Source: Paragonimus westermani (taxonomy: Eukaryota > Platyhelminthes > Trematoda > Plagiorchiida > Troglotrematidae). Taken from it: 64,000 nucleotides of DNA. The notes under the pieces are model-generated. The model ran no database searches and was not told the origin of the DNA. It saw nothing but the letters and a program-made list of their open reading frames with translations. The stretch covers positions 1 to 64,000 of the forward strand of contig QNGE01003334.1 of the NCBI GenBank assembly GCA_008508345.1. The letters are read 5' to 3'. A program made the position numbers and the translations under genes. This document shows, one piece after another, positions 43,661-54,624 of the stretch. The stretch's first letter is position 1. Each line of letters opens with the position of its first letter.

Positions 43661-46600
43661 ACCTAGATTTCACTCATGTTTGAGTATGCGGAATGTCCAC
43701 GCAGTATTTCTTCTGTGAATTGCCGAACTATCTAAGCCGCATTCCTAAGTGCGGACAGCATTCTCATGAACTCAAAATGTCCAAATGTTGTTGGAATGGC
43801 TGTCCACAGTATGCTGTCTTCTACAACAGAAATTTGGTGATGGGCGCGTACTATCTTTAATCTAGATACAAAGTTAGTGCCAGAAGTTCTGAAAGAAAAA
43901 TCGTGGACATGCAGTATAGGTTCTCTGTCCAGGATGAGCGCTTGGCAATCACCGGGCGATCTCCGATCGTCCGAAGGCCTTTCGGATAACATGTGTTGTG
44001 GTGTCACCCAAGTGCTTTGTGAAGATCAAAGTATGCCCGATTGTAACGTGTGTCTGGATTCAGTCCGGACTGTTTCAAGTTTGTCTTGGTGTCAACGGTG
44101 TATACGAGAGAGGATCAGATGACTGCGAGTTGTAATACAATGCACCACATTGTGCCTAACTGTCTGTTGAGATGTTCTCATATTTGGCAGCTAAAATGTG
44201 TTGCACCGCAAGTGGCAACTTTTTCACTGACAACTACTTTAAGATGACATCATCAGGCCAGAAGCTTGTAAACTATGAGCTACCGTACTATTGGAATTCT
44301 TGGTTGGAAGCAAGAATCACAAAGTATTCCGTTGCTTTGGCTGATGTAGTTGAATAGAGATGTTGGCAGGTTATACTTGCGCAATATTTTCAAACACATT
44401 ATACTTTCGTCTATTCTACAACCGACTCAGTTCGTATTGGGAACAGATCACCCAACAATCCAAGAATATCTTCACGGACAACGCTTTTTACATGTTCATT
44501 TCGGACTCCATAACTGTCTACAAGCCGTACATAAGAAGCGCGAGCCTAACGATGGTGGCCCCTCAACTTTGTAAGTTGTCATTGATAGGCCTCCTCTTTT
44601 TGATCATCCACTGAAATTTGGCACTGAAATTTGGTCGTTTGTGAGCTACCAATTTGCTATTGGCCCTTATGGTGGCGGTGGTCGTCCAGAGCATTCGGAC
44701 ATGGATAGTGGAAGAAATTTCACAGAGACCAAAGACATTCTGAAGATTGAGGTCCATCTAGGTGCGTCCTGAATAACAGTCTGGTAACGCTTCATTCCAT
44801 TATTTGCAACACACCAGCCTGTTGATTTATATGAAAACTCGAAGGTCACAGCGGCTACCAATGTCGTGACAAGTGCACGCGGAGAGGTGTCAACTATGAA
44901 AACAGAGGAATGGCCTCCTCCCTACCTGTGAAACAACCGGGGACGGATCCTGGCTCTGGAAGACAAGTTGACAAAACTTTTCTTCGACATGATTTCACAC
45001 TTATCCGTTGATCCAAAGCACTTACATCCCTCAGTGTTGTTATTTGCTGGAATACGAGTTCGCGGTCATCCAAAAACTTTCGTTGCACTCGCCTCTTAGT
45101 GAATATGCAGAACGTCAGCGACGTCTGCTCATTCTGTCAAGGTTTTTTGCGTTATTTTGGGATTGCTGAGGTTTGCTGGATGTTGAAAGGTGGCCCCACG
45201 CTTTTGTCTCTTCCTCAAATGAGATACATTACTCATCCTTGTTCTTGCCCCACCTACTTTGACCGTTTCCCCAACCCCCAATTTAGTCCGAACCATGTAA
45301 ACTTCTAAATACCAAAATTAGACATTTTTCTCCTATAGTTTTTCTTGAGTAACTTATGATTCCCGTCATTTCTCGATGCATGAACCGTCGTTTTGCTCTG
45401 ACCAAACCAATGACCATTTGTTTGAGTGAGCTCAACCCGTTTTATCATCCACCACTGTTGATTGGTGCCTGATTGGCAATTTGTTGTGCAAGAACTTTCT
45501 TTCTTTGATTTCTGAGGATTTCCACATTCCAGGTGAGATTCAGTTTTCTTGTACATTGATTCAATTAGTACCGTATTAACTCCAGTTATTACGATCGTCT
45601 TCTCGTTAACCGTTTCGAGGATAGATTATCTCTGTCGTTGAATAGTGAGAGGCTTTTACTGGAACAACAGATTACGCGTAACTCGATGTGAACTTGAATC
45701 GTTAGCGAACGATTCAATAACGTCAACTTGTCCGTCGTATCCCAGTATTTCACGATGGGCTTTCCCAGAAAATGTTATTCGTTTGTTTCATCTGAAATGT
45801 GGAGGGCCACCGGGTGCGGGCAATTTATGGAATATTTTGGACGAGTTGTCCTGAAAAAGTGCACGTAAATCGATCGTTGCGGGGAAATTTATAAACTTAA
45901 CCATATACATTATTTTCCACCCTCCATATGTGTCGTTTATTCACAGTGGCCGTTACCTCATAATGAATTTCCTTGATCAGTGTGCTTTTTTGTGTGGTGA
46001 CTAGGTAGTATTTGTAATATGCACTGATTATCCCACTTGTATTACGACGTTCAACAACTCATTCCGTTGCATATTATTTGGTCGATTTTATTTGGAAGAT
46101 TCATGTCTCGAGTGGAGAAGCTTGTGAGAGAGCCGAGTTCACAGGAACTACTGGTACACACCCTTGTACGTGAATTCTCAAAGTTTACGAGTGCAGGAGA
46201 TAAATGTGCCACAAGTTGACACATTATTGTCAACTGAGTGTGCTACCCACCAACAAACTTTCATGCCGAACGCTAACTTACTGATTTCAAGCAGCAAGCT
46301 GGACAACTGCGTTATTATAAATGAACAACCATAGTTAGTTGATAACCGCTAGTCAAACGATGTTCGCTGTCAGTCTCTCCAATCTCTCGTTACATCCTTC
46401 ATATTTTCCGTGCAACGTCATTGTTATCCGTCACAAGTGCTGAACACATCCTCGACATAATTAGCGAATGTGTATGTGTATGTCAGGATGATGAAATTGC
46501 AATTATTCTTGTGCAGCGTTCAACAAAGTGATATTCATTGTACCCAATTTTCAAAATCATCAAGAATACTGACTCCCATGTTGCGACCGTGGAAGCAAGG

Positions 46601-47769
46601 ATGCGTCAAGAAATGTACCGTTATCATTATCATTACAGTATCATTCCCATATCTATCACGTTGTTGAATTTATCAACAGTCTCGACGTGTTTCATCGGCT
46701 ATTCTTGGATACGCGACGCAATCAAGCGTGTCTGACCCTTGCTGTAACTGTCACATTTCAAGCCTCACATAAGAAGACACCCTCCCCTGTGCTGAAAGTT
46801 ATAGCGTCTTAGTTGTGAAGATTAGAAAAACCGGTGAGCTCTGAATATGTGCTTGTCGTGTCGACAGATTCGTAGGAGGGTGCAAGACTTTAGGAACAGC
46901 GGAGTGAGCTGGAGTCCGAATATGCTCCCACTGGTGTCACAGACGTGGATGTTCCGATTCGTAAACAAAGATTCAGGTGATCTTTCCTTCCAATATTGCA
47001 TCGGATAACATCGTACAACAGGCCGGATAAGATGTCATTGTCCGGAAATGAGAACGCAAGCCCTAAACCCCCTCCCAAGAGGGCTGTTCGACTATTACCC
47101 CTCGCAGGATGTTACCTTTGTCAACAGATTGGCAATAATTTACACACGTCTCGTGTTATGTGCGGCACGATGTTATCACCTCAAAATTATCCCTCAGACA
47201 CAGAGCAAATCTGTCTTATTTAATGCATATTTTGTATATCCCGGTAACGCCCCACTTTCCAGAGTCGTATCGGTGGTTACTCTCGGGCCATCACTCCCGT
47301 CTGCTGGAAAACTAGGTGGCTGCAGTAGGTGAAGACTAATAAACAGGTAACAGAACTCCAAACTTATTTCAAAGAGATGGAGGAAATGTTGCACAAGTCG
47401 TTAGACAGGCCCGTGACTCTTAATGCCAGGATGAGCAGCTTGGTAGCCTTTATCAAAAGCAGCTCACCGTCACAATCACAACAAACCATCTATCCCAGCT
47501 ACAGTAAATTCCAATTACTAATGCGAAATGTGGAGGTCTTTTGAAAGATGAAAAATAAGTTCACAAATGTTTCACCAACGATGTGTACGATAGTTCGCAA
47601 TATCTTGGATCCCTGGTCCATGATGCGTTTCCCATAAAAGGTTGATTCCCGATGTAGTGGTTGTTGATTCGTGTTGTGACGTCACATATCAACATCTTTC
47701 ATCTCTGAAAATGCCTGATCATGGAAGTTTATTGTTACTCTCTCCGTCTTTCCTAATTTTTCTCTNAAA
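43661..47769. other. Long non-coding stretch, nothing recognised
   Basis: Many 60-94-codon frames, none with a motif. A small cluster of TTATCATTATCATTAC repeats lies near 46620-46636. An undetermined base is at 47766. I found no transposon ends or RNA genes. Confidence 0.4.
47766..47766. other. Undetermined base (N)
   Basis: A single N at the C-terminal edge of the MULE relic. No duplicated sequence is visible around it, unlike the N at 61539. Confidence 0.6.
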
Positions 47770-48884
47770 TCTTCATATGTTCTATGCTAGCAGCGCACAG
47801 ACGATAAGAAAACATGCTATTTGAACGTTCAACAATATGCTTCCTTAAAGCATATACCGTTGAACGCTCACCCACAGCATTTTTGATGTGCCTATTCTCG
47901 TTCTTCACCCTGTTGGTTGTATAGTTACCAAAGAGAACGGTCCCTGTTAGCAAGTGAGAGGCCCACCCCGATTTACAGACAAGCCATGTCTTACACAAGT
48001 ACTGGAAATATTCCCGGATTACAGACTTGATATCCTGCGGTGACCTGTTAAACTGGGAGACGTTCCCAGTGTACACCATGTTACGTGTCCTCTGGTGTGC
48101 GCGGTTTATTTGATACGAATCTAAGCCAACCAAGTGACGACAACGCCGAGATACATCATTCATTGAGTGAAAGCGGCAAAATACCGTGGCACACCTAGGG
48201 TAAACCTAGTGAATTCCTCTCCGCTGTGCAGGCGAACGATCAACAACAAAGGTTTGCACTACTGACGTGCACTGTGACATTTCCAACAAACGTTGTAAAA
48301 CTATCCGGTGATTGGCCGTCGTTTCACTGAGCATCAGTGCGTGAGAAAACGTCACACCTATGCCAGTTACATTCACCAACATGACGTGCTACAGTATGAA
48401 GCCGCCGTAGTTCAACTGGTGAGTCGCATTCGCCAAGATGACGTCAGTAAATTTAGGACACAGTTGGAATGAACCTTTTGGAACGAGGAATACGAACCGT
48501 AGACACTTCTCCCCTATTAGCAAACAATACTGTTTTTCTGGTTTCAGCAGTCTGCGTAATTTGCCCAGCTCGCTAAGAGAATCAGCCTTATTCTGCTCCT
48601 CGCGTAGATTGCGTAAGTCATCCGATTGCATATAAATCCAGAACTTACTTTTAACATACAACTTCATTTCACGAGTAATTTTTGAAGTTCCGCATGGTCT
48701 CAATCACATTCCGCTCATCTGCCATTGGCAGACGTCTATTTTTGGGATATATGCTATGCCTTTCAATTCGGAAGTTGTGCAAAAGTTCCAGTTTAGCCTT
48801 CTCAATGTGATATGAATCACTACCATAGTGCACTACCCAAGAGGCTTTGCAGCCGTAATCGGTGAATCTAAAAGATATCATCAA
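47770..48884 (-). pseudogene. MULE-type transposase relic (copy M1)
   Basis: Read downward: an N-terminal DNA-binding-like part (48669-48884: GCKASWVV, YPKNRRLPMADE), then from 48703 one frame runs to 47770 with a few stops. It contains FVFLVPKGSFQLCPKFTDVILANATH, where MULE transposases normally have DAT with the first catalytic Asp (here Asn), a hydrophobic VNVTGIGVTFSHALM, FVVDRSPAQ (second Asp), VFCRFH (the C-x-x-H signature), and LFGNYTTNRVKNENRHIKN, the FGNTTTNRVE-like block. The order fits a Mutator-like transposase. Stops near 48388 and 48195 and a frameshift near 48690 show it is dead. Confidence 0.75.
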
Positions 48885-49726
48885 AATTGCACTGATATGT
48901 TACCGTTTGGTGGCTACCGTCCGATGAGTACAGTGTACGCACTTATACACGAAACTACCGTACGGGCAGTCTGGCGGCAAATCTGTTCCCTTATGCTTCC
49001 AGATGCTTGCAGCCGTTTGCGAACTTTTGATGAGGAAACTGCTAAACGTATCCCGTTGAAATCTGTTCAGATCCTCCTGGTAATCAAGAAAGTTTTGACA
49101 CTTCTACTTGAATATTCTCCATAACACGTCCTCGATATTCACTGCCATGCTGATTAACCGTACAAAAGTGATTAACGTGTGGCAGACCATGTAAACACAA
49201 ACAAGGTGCGATGATGTTAGGTTCCGTGAAATGCGCAGTTTTCATACGATTGATTTAGGACTTTTACTTGTACCATTCTACTGAAACTTGCCGTAACACT
49301 CGTCTTATACCAATTTTCCAATTATTTTTGTATGAAAGGAAACCGACGTTTGCTTTGAAGAGCGATTCCCCATGGGTATCTGTGATGCACCGTTATTGTA
49401 CATCTAATAACAATAATGGTGTATTTTTAGACGCATTTGTGAGAAAAACGCTCAGGACAGCGTGGTCAGCGTACATATTGTTAAGCATGTATACATATGA
49501 ACACCAAATTTTAAAATTGTACAACGGGTCAACTGTGTGAATAGAACAAAAACACTAAAACAGACACTATATGAAGGGAAAATTCAAGTTTAGGCAAAAA
49601 TCTTCGGGCTACTTAGTTCTAAGACGATATTATTCGGGATCGGCACAATTCAATGAAATAATTAATTTGTTACATCAATTGGGACTCCACAGGCCTAATG
49701 CTCAAGGTCGTGCCCAAAAAGGGGTG
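48885..49726. other. Non-coding stretch, nothing recognised
   Basis: The frame at 48828-49124 (plus) overlaps the MULE start on the other strand and has no motif. The 107-codon frame at 49571-49894 crosses the LTR fragment at 49727 and is not a gene candidate. Confidence 0.4.
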
Positions 49727-49775
49727 TGTAACGCGCAACCGAAACCAGAGAGAGTGCACAGATTGAAATTGAGTT
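49727..49775 (+). repeat. Diverged LTR start fragment related to element E
   Basis: TGTAACGCGCAACCGAAACCAG and the following bases parallel the first ~50 bases of the 3' LTR of element E (54347 onward: TGTAACACATGACCGAAACTAG). A purine-rich run precedes it, as it would at a 3' LTR. Similarity fades after ~49775. It may be a leftover of another insertion of the same family. Confidence 0.55.
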
Positions 49776-50018
49776 GTGTAACGGGGCGTGCTGCTGTGTT
49801 GTCGGTGCCGTCTAAGCTATCGTTTGTGCAAGTCGTGTGCATGACTTACTGGGCCTTCGGCTCATATTTCTTCATATTGTTTCTCTTTTCGTAACTGCTG
49901 TTCGAACCCCTACATCGGAAGAACGCTGTCCCCTGATGCGTTCACGTTGCCCGAATGTTGGGCCGCGAAATTAAGCGCATTCGAAGTAGAGTTGCCTGGC
50001 GTGTATGGTACAAGTGCT

Positions 50019-50260
50019 TGGAACACGCGACCGAAAGTAGTTAGGGCGCACGGATCGAATTTAAGTGACCGCTACGTCAACGTTGTGCACGAGGATCTTG
50101 AACCAACGGACAGTCAGACAGACAAGCAGGACACTTGTATTCAAACGTAACTCCCTTGTACATTTGTATTCTTATTCTTTTTGGTATTCTAGTATTGCTG
50201 CGTGTTGCGTAAAACATCTTCGGTCATAATCTCCGTCTGCTCTTCTGGTTGCATGTTACA
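50019..50260 (+). repeat. 5' LTR of element E
   Basis: 242 bp ending GTTACA. Its start TGGAAC is a mutated form of the TGTAAC at the 3' LTR. It lacks the 35-bp block found at 54397-54431. Confidence 0.82.
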
Positions 50261-50262
50261 AT

Positions 50263-50280
50263 TTGCCGACCCTGCCAGGA
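50263..50280 (+). promoter_or_regulatory. Primer-binding site of element E (one mismatch)
   Basis: Directly after the LTR comes TGCCGACCCTGCCAGGAT. Assuming one substitution in the TGG, it pairs with a tRNA 3' end of the type CCTGG-acceptor-G-CCA, suggestive of arginine or serine tRNA. Its position relative to the LTR matches that in element A. Confidence 0.55.
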
Positions 50281-50286
50281 TACGAA

Positions 50287-50790
50287 ATGTCGAAATCCAC
50301 AAAGAAACCTGAAGAACACCAACACTCTTCCACTCCTCCCACATCCGAAGACTTCAGTCACCTCATGAAGAGTCCCACAGCAACCTTATTCTGTATTTGC
50401 CGAATGGAGTGGCCTTCGACATTGATGTCGAGGCAGAAATCCTGGACACCCTTGTAACAGATGAGATGTTCACTGAGCTACGGCGTCTGTTAGACGCCCC
50501 CTTGCATCCGACTGTTTACCGACAACAGTTCCATGCTCGCAGACAGCTTGAGGGTGAAACCGTCCGGTCATTCGCTCGCGAACTGCGGCACCTGGCCAAA
50601 CGCGGCTGTTAGAAGGAGTCCACAAAGGAACTCCGAAAACGGATTTTTGAACAGCTGGGGGAGGGGATCCGGCCAACGAACATAAAAAGGGAGTTCCTAA
50701 TTCATCCACCTAGCGACCTGGATGCCACAGTACGGTAAGCCGGAAACCTTGAGCGGGTCGAGGCAGCCATCGGCCGACCGGTACAATGAT
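50287..50790 (+). pseudogene. gag: Gag of element E
   Basis: ATG at 50287 opens MSKSTKKPEEHQHSS. A frameshift near 50390 leads to ELRRLLDAPLHPTVYRQQFHARRQ and VRSFARELRHLAKRGC, then a stop, then KELRKRIFEQLGEGI. This matches the Gag of element A in order (VYRETFFSRRQ, VDRFLRVLRELA, ERFCMGLRNRELRNKF). Several stops (near 50612 and 50739). No zinc knuckle was found. Confidence 0.72.
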
Positions 50791-50990
50791 GCGTTGCGGC
50801 ACGGGCGACCAGTCAGAGGAACAGCCCTCAATGCACAGAAGAAGCTCAGACCGGTATCGGGGACCTAGCCACTCGCGTTATGGTGGCCGAGAACGGCGAT
50901 CTTGGTGGAACAAGTCGCGTAGACCATGTGATATTGCGTTCCGGGCAAATCGTCAAGCCTCCGAAGCTACCGACCAGGCAACCGGAAGCT

Positions 50991-51351
50991 ATGTCAGAAC
51001 AGGTAGGCCCAATAGTCTAGTTTACGTTCCTTCCCTTACCGATTGTTTCCAACCGCTGGCAGGACGCACAGTTCAGATAATATGTGGAATAGCACTTGTA
51101 AGTCTGGCAGATACCAGAGCTTCCTTAAGCGTACTCGGTACACACACACAGTACGCAGACTCTCAGACTACAAGCGAAAACCGCGTTGTCACCGCATCCT
51201 TAAGGCCAATGGTGACCAAATGCCGACGGAGGGAAGAATCGCTGCACCGGTCATAATAGCTGGATGCCACATAGAGCACAGTTTCGTGGTAAGCCCCAAA
51301 CTCCCATTCTGTGTTATAGTGGGGATGGATATTTCAGACCGTCTGATGTGA
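50991..51351 (+). pseudogene. Protease of element E, active site altered
   Basis: LADTRASLSVL near 51105-51135 corresponds to the protease DTGAS motif but has Arg for the essential Gly. The flap side VIVGMDISD near 51322-51345 is in another frame. Inactive on both counts. Confidence 0.7.
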
Positions 51352-51694
51352 ACGCTCGATTTGCACAGCTTTAAGCTAAGGAAACCCGTCCGGCGCTACT
51401 CATTTGACACCTATGTCTAAAACTGTGTCAGAAAACGACTTCTCTCTCTACGTCACTACCGCCTCTTCCGAAGTAAATTGCCAAATTGACCAGATGACCC
51501 AATTGAGTGAGGCTCTCAGCAACTCGCGTAGTGCTCAATGCTTGAAATCGATAATCAAGAGTCGACTACGAGTGTTCGCGTGGAAGGGAGCAACGTTAGG
51601 TCATACAAGCCTTTTGAAGCATGGAATTAATACAGGGGATGCGCCTCCAATCTAGATACCTCCACGCAGAATACCTGCACACCTTCAGGTTGAG

Positions 51695-52380
51695 GTGCGT
51701 AAGATGGTCGACGACATATTACAGAAGAACGTGATCCGGCCCTCGAAGTCTCCATGGGCTGCCCCGATAGTCCTGGCGAAAAAGAAAGGCGGTGAATTAC
51801 GGTTATGCGTGGATTACAGAAAGCTCAATGGAGTGACAAAGAAAGATGCATTTCCGTTACCAAGAACTGATGACCTGTTTGACGCCCTCGGCGGAGCCAA
51901 GTATTTCATTACGTTAGACTTGGCATCAGGCTATTGCAGGTGGAGGTCGGAGGAAACGATCGAGAGAAGACGGCTTTCACCGTACCGTCGGGGCTGTATA
52001 AATTCGAGGTCATGCCCTGCGGACTACCAAACGCACCTGCGACGTTACAACGCTTGATGCAGAAAGCATTACATGACTTAATCCCTAGGACATGCCTGGT
52101 GTATCTAGATGATGTCATAGTTCATGAGAGGTCCGAACGAGAGCATATGCACAATTTGGAGTGTGTGCTGGACAGCCTGACCGAAGTCGGTTCCAAACGG
52201 AAGCCCTCAGAATGTCACTTTCTACTCAGAGGTAACATTCCTAGAGCATTTAATTTCTGGGGAGGGTATCCGCACAGACCTAAGAAAGACGGAACAAATT
52301 CGATCTTGGCCTACGCCGAAGGACGCAAACGAGCTGAAGAGCTTTCTAGGGCTAGCGTCCTATTATCGCCTCTTCATTAG
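51695..52380 (+). pseudogene. Reverse transcriptase of element E, one frameshift
   Basis: The first frame (51695-51940) has VIRPSKSPWAAPIVL, LRLCVDYRKLNG and TLDLASGY with the motif A Asp. A frameshift near 51940 continues with QVEVGGNDREKTAF, GLPNAPATLQRLMQ and YLDD in CLVYLDDVIVH near 52095-52110. Another shift near 52235 breaks the thumb. The catalytic residues survive. Confidence 0.82.
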
Positions 52381-52980
52381 TGATTTCGCTCGCATTTCCA
52401 CTCCCCTGAACAGACTACTACAAAATAGTCAGGAATTCACGTGGACGGAAGAATGTGTCCATGCTTTCAAATCACTACGCGAAGCTCTGTGCACAGCGCC
52501 AGTGCTAACTTTCTCGGACCTGTCGCCGAAGGCCGAAGAGTTTGTTCTAGATACCGATGCAAGCGACGCTTTAAACAGGGCGGTTCTGTCTCAACGAGGA
52601 CGAGACGGTAGGGAACGAGTGATAGCCTACGGTAGCCGATGTTTAAGCAAATGTGAGAGAAACTACTGTACGACCAGAAGAGAAATGCTTGTGTTAGTAT
52701 TCTTTGTAAGACATTTACGACGTTATCTTCTAGGCAAAAGTTTTATTGTACGCACAGATCACCAGTCTCTCCGCTGCCTACAAAACTTCAAAGACCCAGA
52801 GTGACAGTTAGCCCGATGGCAGGAGATCCTACAGGAATACGGCTTCGTATGTGAACACAGACCGGGCAGAAGACACTCGAACGCCGACCTATTAATAAGG
52901 CGTCCTGCGCGCAATCACGCCGACTGTCCGCCTTGTAATGCGCAACACGTGGCGTTGATCAATCTACAGAGTGCAGAATA
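52381..52980 (+). pseudogene. RNase H of element E
   Basis: The frame 52502-52804 carries EFVLDTDASDALNRAVLS (first Asp), TTRREMLVLVFFVRHLRRYL (Glu) and VRTDHQSLRCL (third Asp). A TGA at 52802-52804 interrupts it, and ARWQEILQEYGFVCEH continues in frame towards integrase. Confidence 0.82.
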
Positions 52981-53131
52981 TGGCCGCTGACAGCAGGCTC
53001 AGGCAACAGATCCTGAGATTACGTTAATCTACGATAGGTGCAGGAACAATGGGGAAAAACCAACAGGCAAGGAAATAGAAGGAAAGGGCTATAAATCTCG
53101 CTGCTTTTGTGCGCTATGGGAACAGCTCAAG

Positions 53132-54358
53132 ATGGCAGAGGGAGTATCATTCATCCAACACGGACCCACTTACATGAGAAGGATCGTGGTCCCTCAGTCT
53201 ATGGTACGCGACATCCTAACAGACTTGCACCTAGAGCTCGGATATGAAGGAATAAACAAGTTGGAAGCGGCCACACGACAACGATTTTGGTGGCCGCATC
53301 AGAGGAGGGATGTCAGGCTGTTATGTCAATCGTGCGAGAAATGCGGCACGTTCAAAAGCCCTCAAATGAGACGTCGAGCACTATTGCAAATTATGGCCGC
53401 AGGATATTCTAACGAGTTGGTCGGTGTAGATATTGTGAGGCCGTTGCCCGAGACACCCCGAAACAATCGGTAAATTTTGGTCCTGGTAGATTGCTTCACC
53501 AAATGGTGTGAAGCTGTCCCGTTTGCACAAGTGGATACATCTACAGTAGCAACAGCCATTATCGACCACTGGGTGTGCTTGTGGGGAGCCCTGACCCAAC
53601 TCCATTCAGACCGAGGCTGCTGCTTTGAAAGCTCTTTGGTTGGCGAAATGAGTAGGCTACTAGGAATAGGTAAGACGCGAACCACAGCTTACCACCCGCA
53701 AGGCAATGGACAAGTGGAAAGGATGAATCGGTCCCTCAAAAATCTCCTCAAGGCTTTCGCAGAGGAGAGTGTCACCCAATGGGACTTAGCTATACCGAAA
53801 TGTCTGTTAGCTTCTCGCGGCGACATTCACTCTTCGACTGACCAAACCCCATATCTTTTGTGGACAGGCCGAGAAGAGAGACTATTCTCGGATGCCCGGT
53901 TGCCCGTTACACAGCAACTTCAACTGCCGGTAGCACAATATGTAAGCAACCTCCTCGACACACTCCGGCGGGCCCACCAGATAGCACGAGTACATCTGGA
54001 GACATCTCACAAGCATCAGAAGGACTGTTACGATAAGAGGGTATTTGGAGCTCCCCTGAAGGTTGGCGAAAGGCTGTGGTTGCACAACACGGTTCCGAGC
54101 CCGGGAGTCCAAATGAAGATGCATAAACAGTGGAAAGGGCCGTACGTTGTCGAGCGAACACTTTCGGAGGCAACCTGTCAAATAAGTGAACTAACAGGAA
54201 CCAACAGACAGATTATTGTAATTCACACAAACTACAGGCCGGGAACGAGCACCGGTCGTTCGCGAGGTCGGGATGAAAGTAAAACTCCCGAACGTGCTAG
54301 ATATAGGCGAAGCACCGAGGACGGCACTCAGTTAAGAGAGGAGCTGTGTAACACATGA
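53132..54358 (+). pseudogene. Integrase of element E, one stop
   Basis: First part (53132-53473): zinc-binding region with LELGYEG (the second His of HHCC is Tyr), RFWWPHQRRDV, C-x2-C in SCEKCG, and VGVDIVRPLP with the first catalytic Asp. A TAA at 53471-53473 falls where element A reads RYILVLVDYFTKW. The frame resumes directly as ILVLVDCFTKWCEA, LHSDRGCCFES (second Asp) and QVERMNRSLK (Glu). It has a GPY motif (KQWKGPYVV) and ends with a stop inside the 3' LTR at 54358, as in element A. Confidence 0.85.
54332..54344 (+). promoter_or_regulatory. Polypurine tract of element E
   Basis: TTAAGAGAGGAGC lies immediately before the 3' LTR, inside the Pol reading frame, in the same arrangement as element A. 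Confidence 0.65.
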
Positions 54359-54624
54359 CCGAAACTAGTTAGCGCGCACGGATCCAATTTGAAGTGGTAA
54401 TCGTTACACGGTTGTTTCGTTCACCTTTCAGACCGCTACGTCAAGGTTGTGCACGAGGATTTTGAACCAACGGACAGTCAGACAGACAAGCAGGACACTT
54501 GTATTTAAACGTAACTCCCTTGTACTTTTGTACCCTTATCCTTTTTGATACTCTAGTATTGCCGCGTGTTGCGTAATACATCTTCGGTCATAATCTCCAT
54601 CTGCTCTTCTGGTTGCATGTTACA
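54347..54624 (+). repeat. 3' LTR of element E
   Basis: 278 bp, TGTAAC...GTTACA, a perfect 6-bp terminal inverted repeat. It differs from the 5' LTR by scattered substitutions and by a 35-bp block at 54397-54431. Its last 68 bases are included in the large duplicated segment that recurs from 61540. Confidence 0.85.
54397..54431 (+). other. 35-bp GT...AG block present only in the 3' LTR of E
   Basis: Relative to the 5' LTR (AAGTG|ACCGC near 50065-50074) the 3' LTR inserts exactly 35 bases that start GTAATC and end in a pyrimidine-rich TTTCAG. This has the form of a minimal spliceosomal intron, and introns of 30-40 bases are common in flatworms. A plain insertion or deletion is the alternative. 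Confidence 0.5.

Larger units (their letters stand above)
50019..54624 (+). mobile_element. Decayed Ty3/gypsy element E, CsRn1-like
   Basis: 5' LTR 50019-50260, 3' LTR 54347-54624, and gag, protease, RT, RNase H and integrase in order between them on the plus strand, with several frameshifts and stops. As in element A, the Pol frame runs into the 3' LTR and RT has YLDD, so A and E probably belong to one clade. LTRs differ at about one position in ten by rough reading, plus a 35-bp block present only in the 3' LTR. The flanks (GTGCT and CCATT) do not match. Confidence 0.88.
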
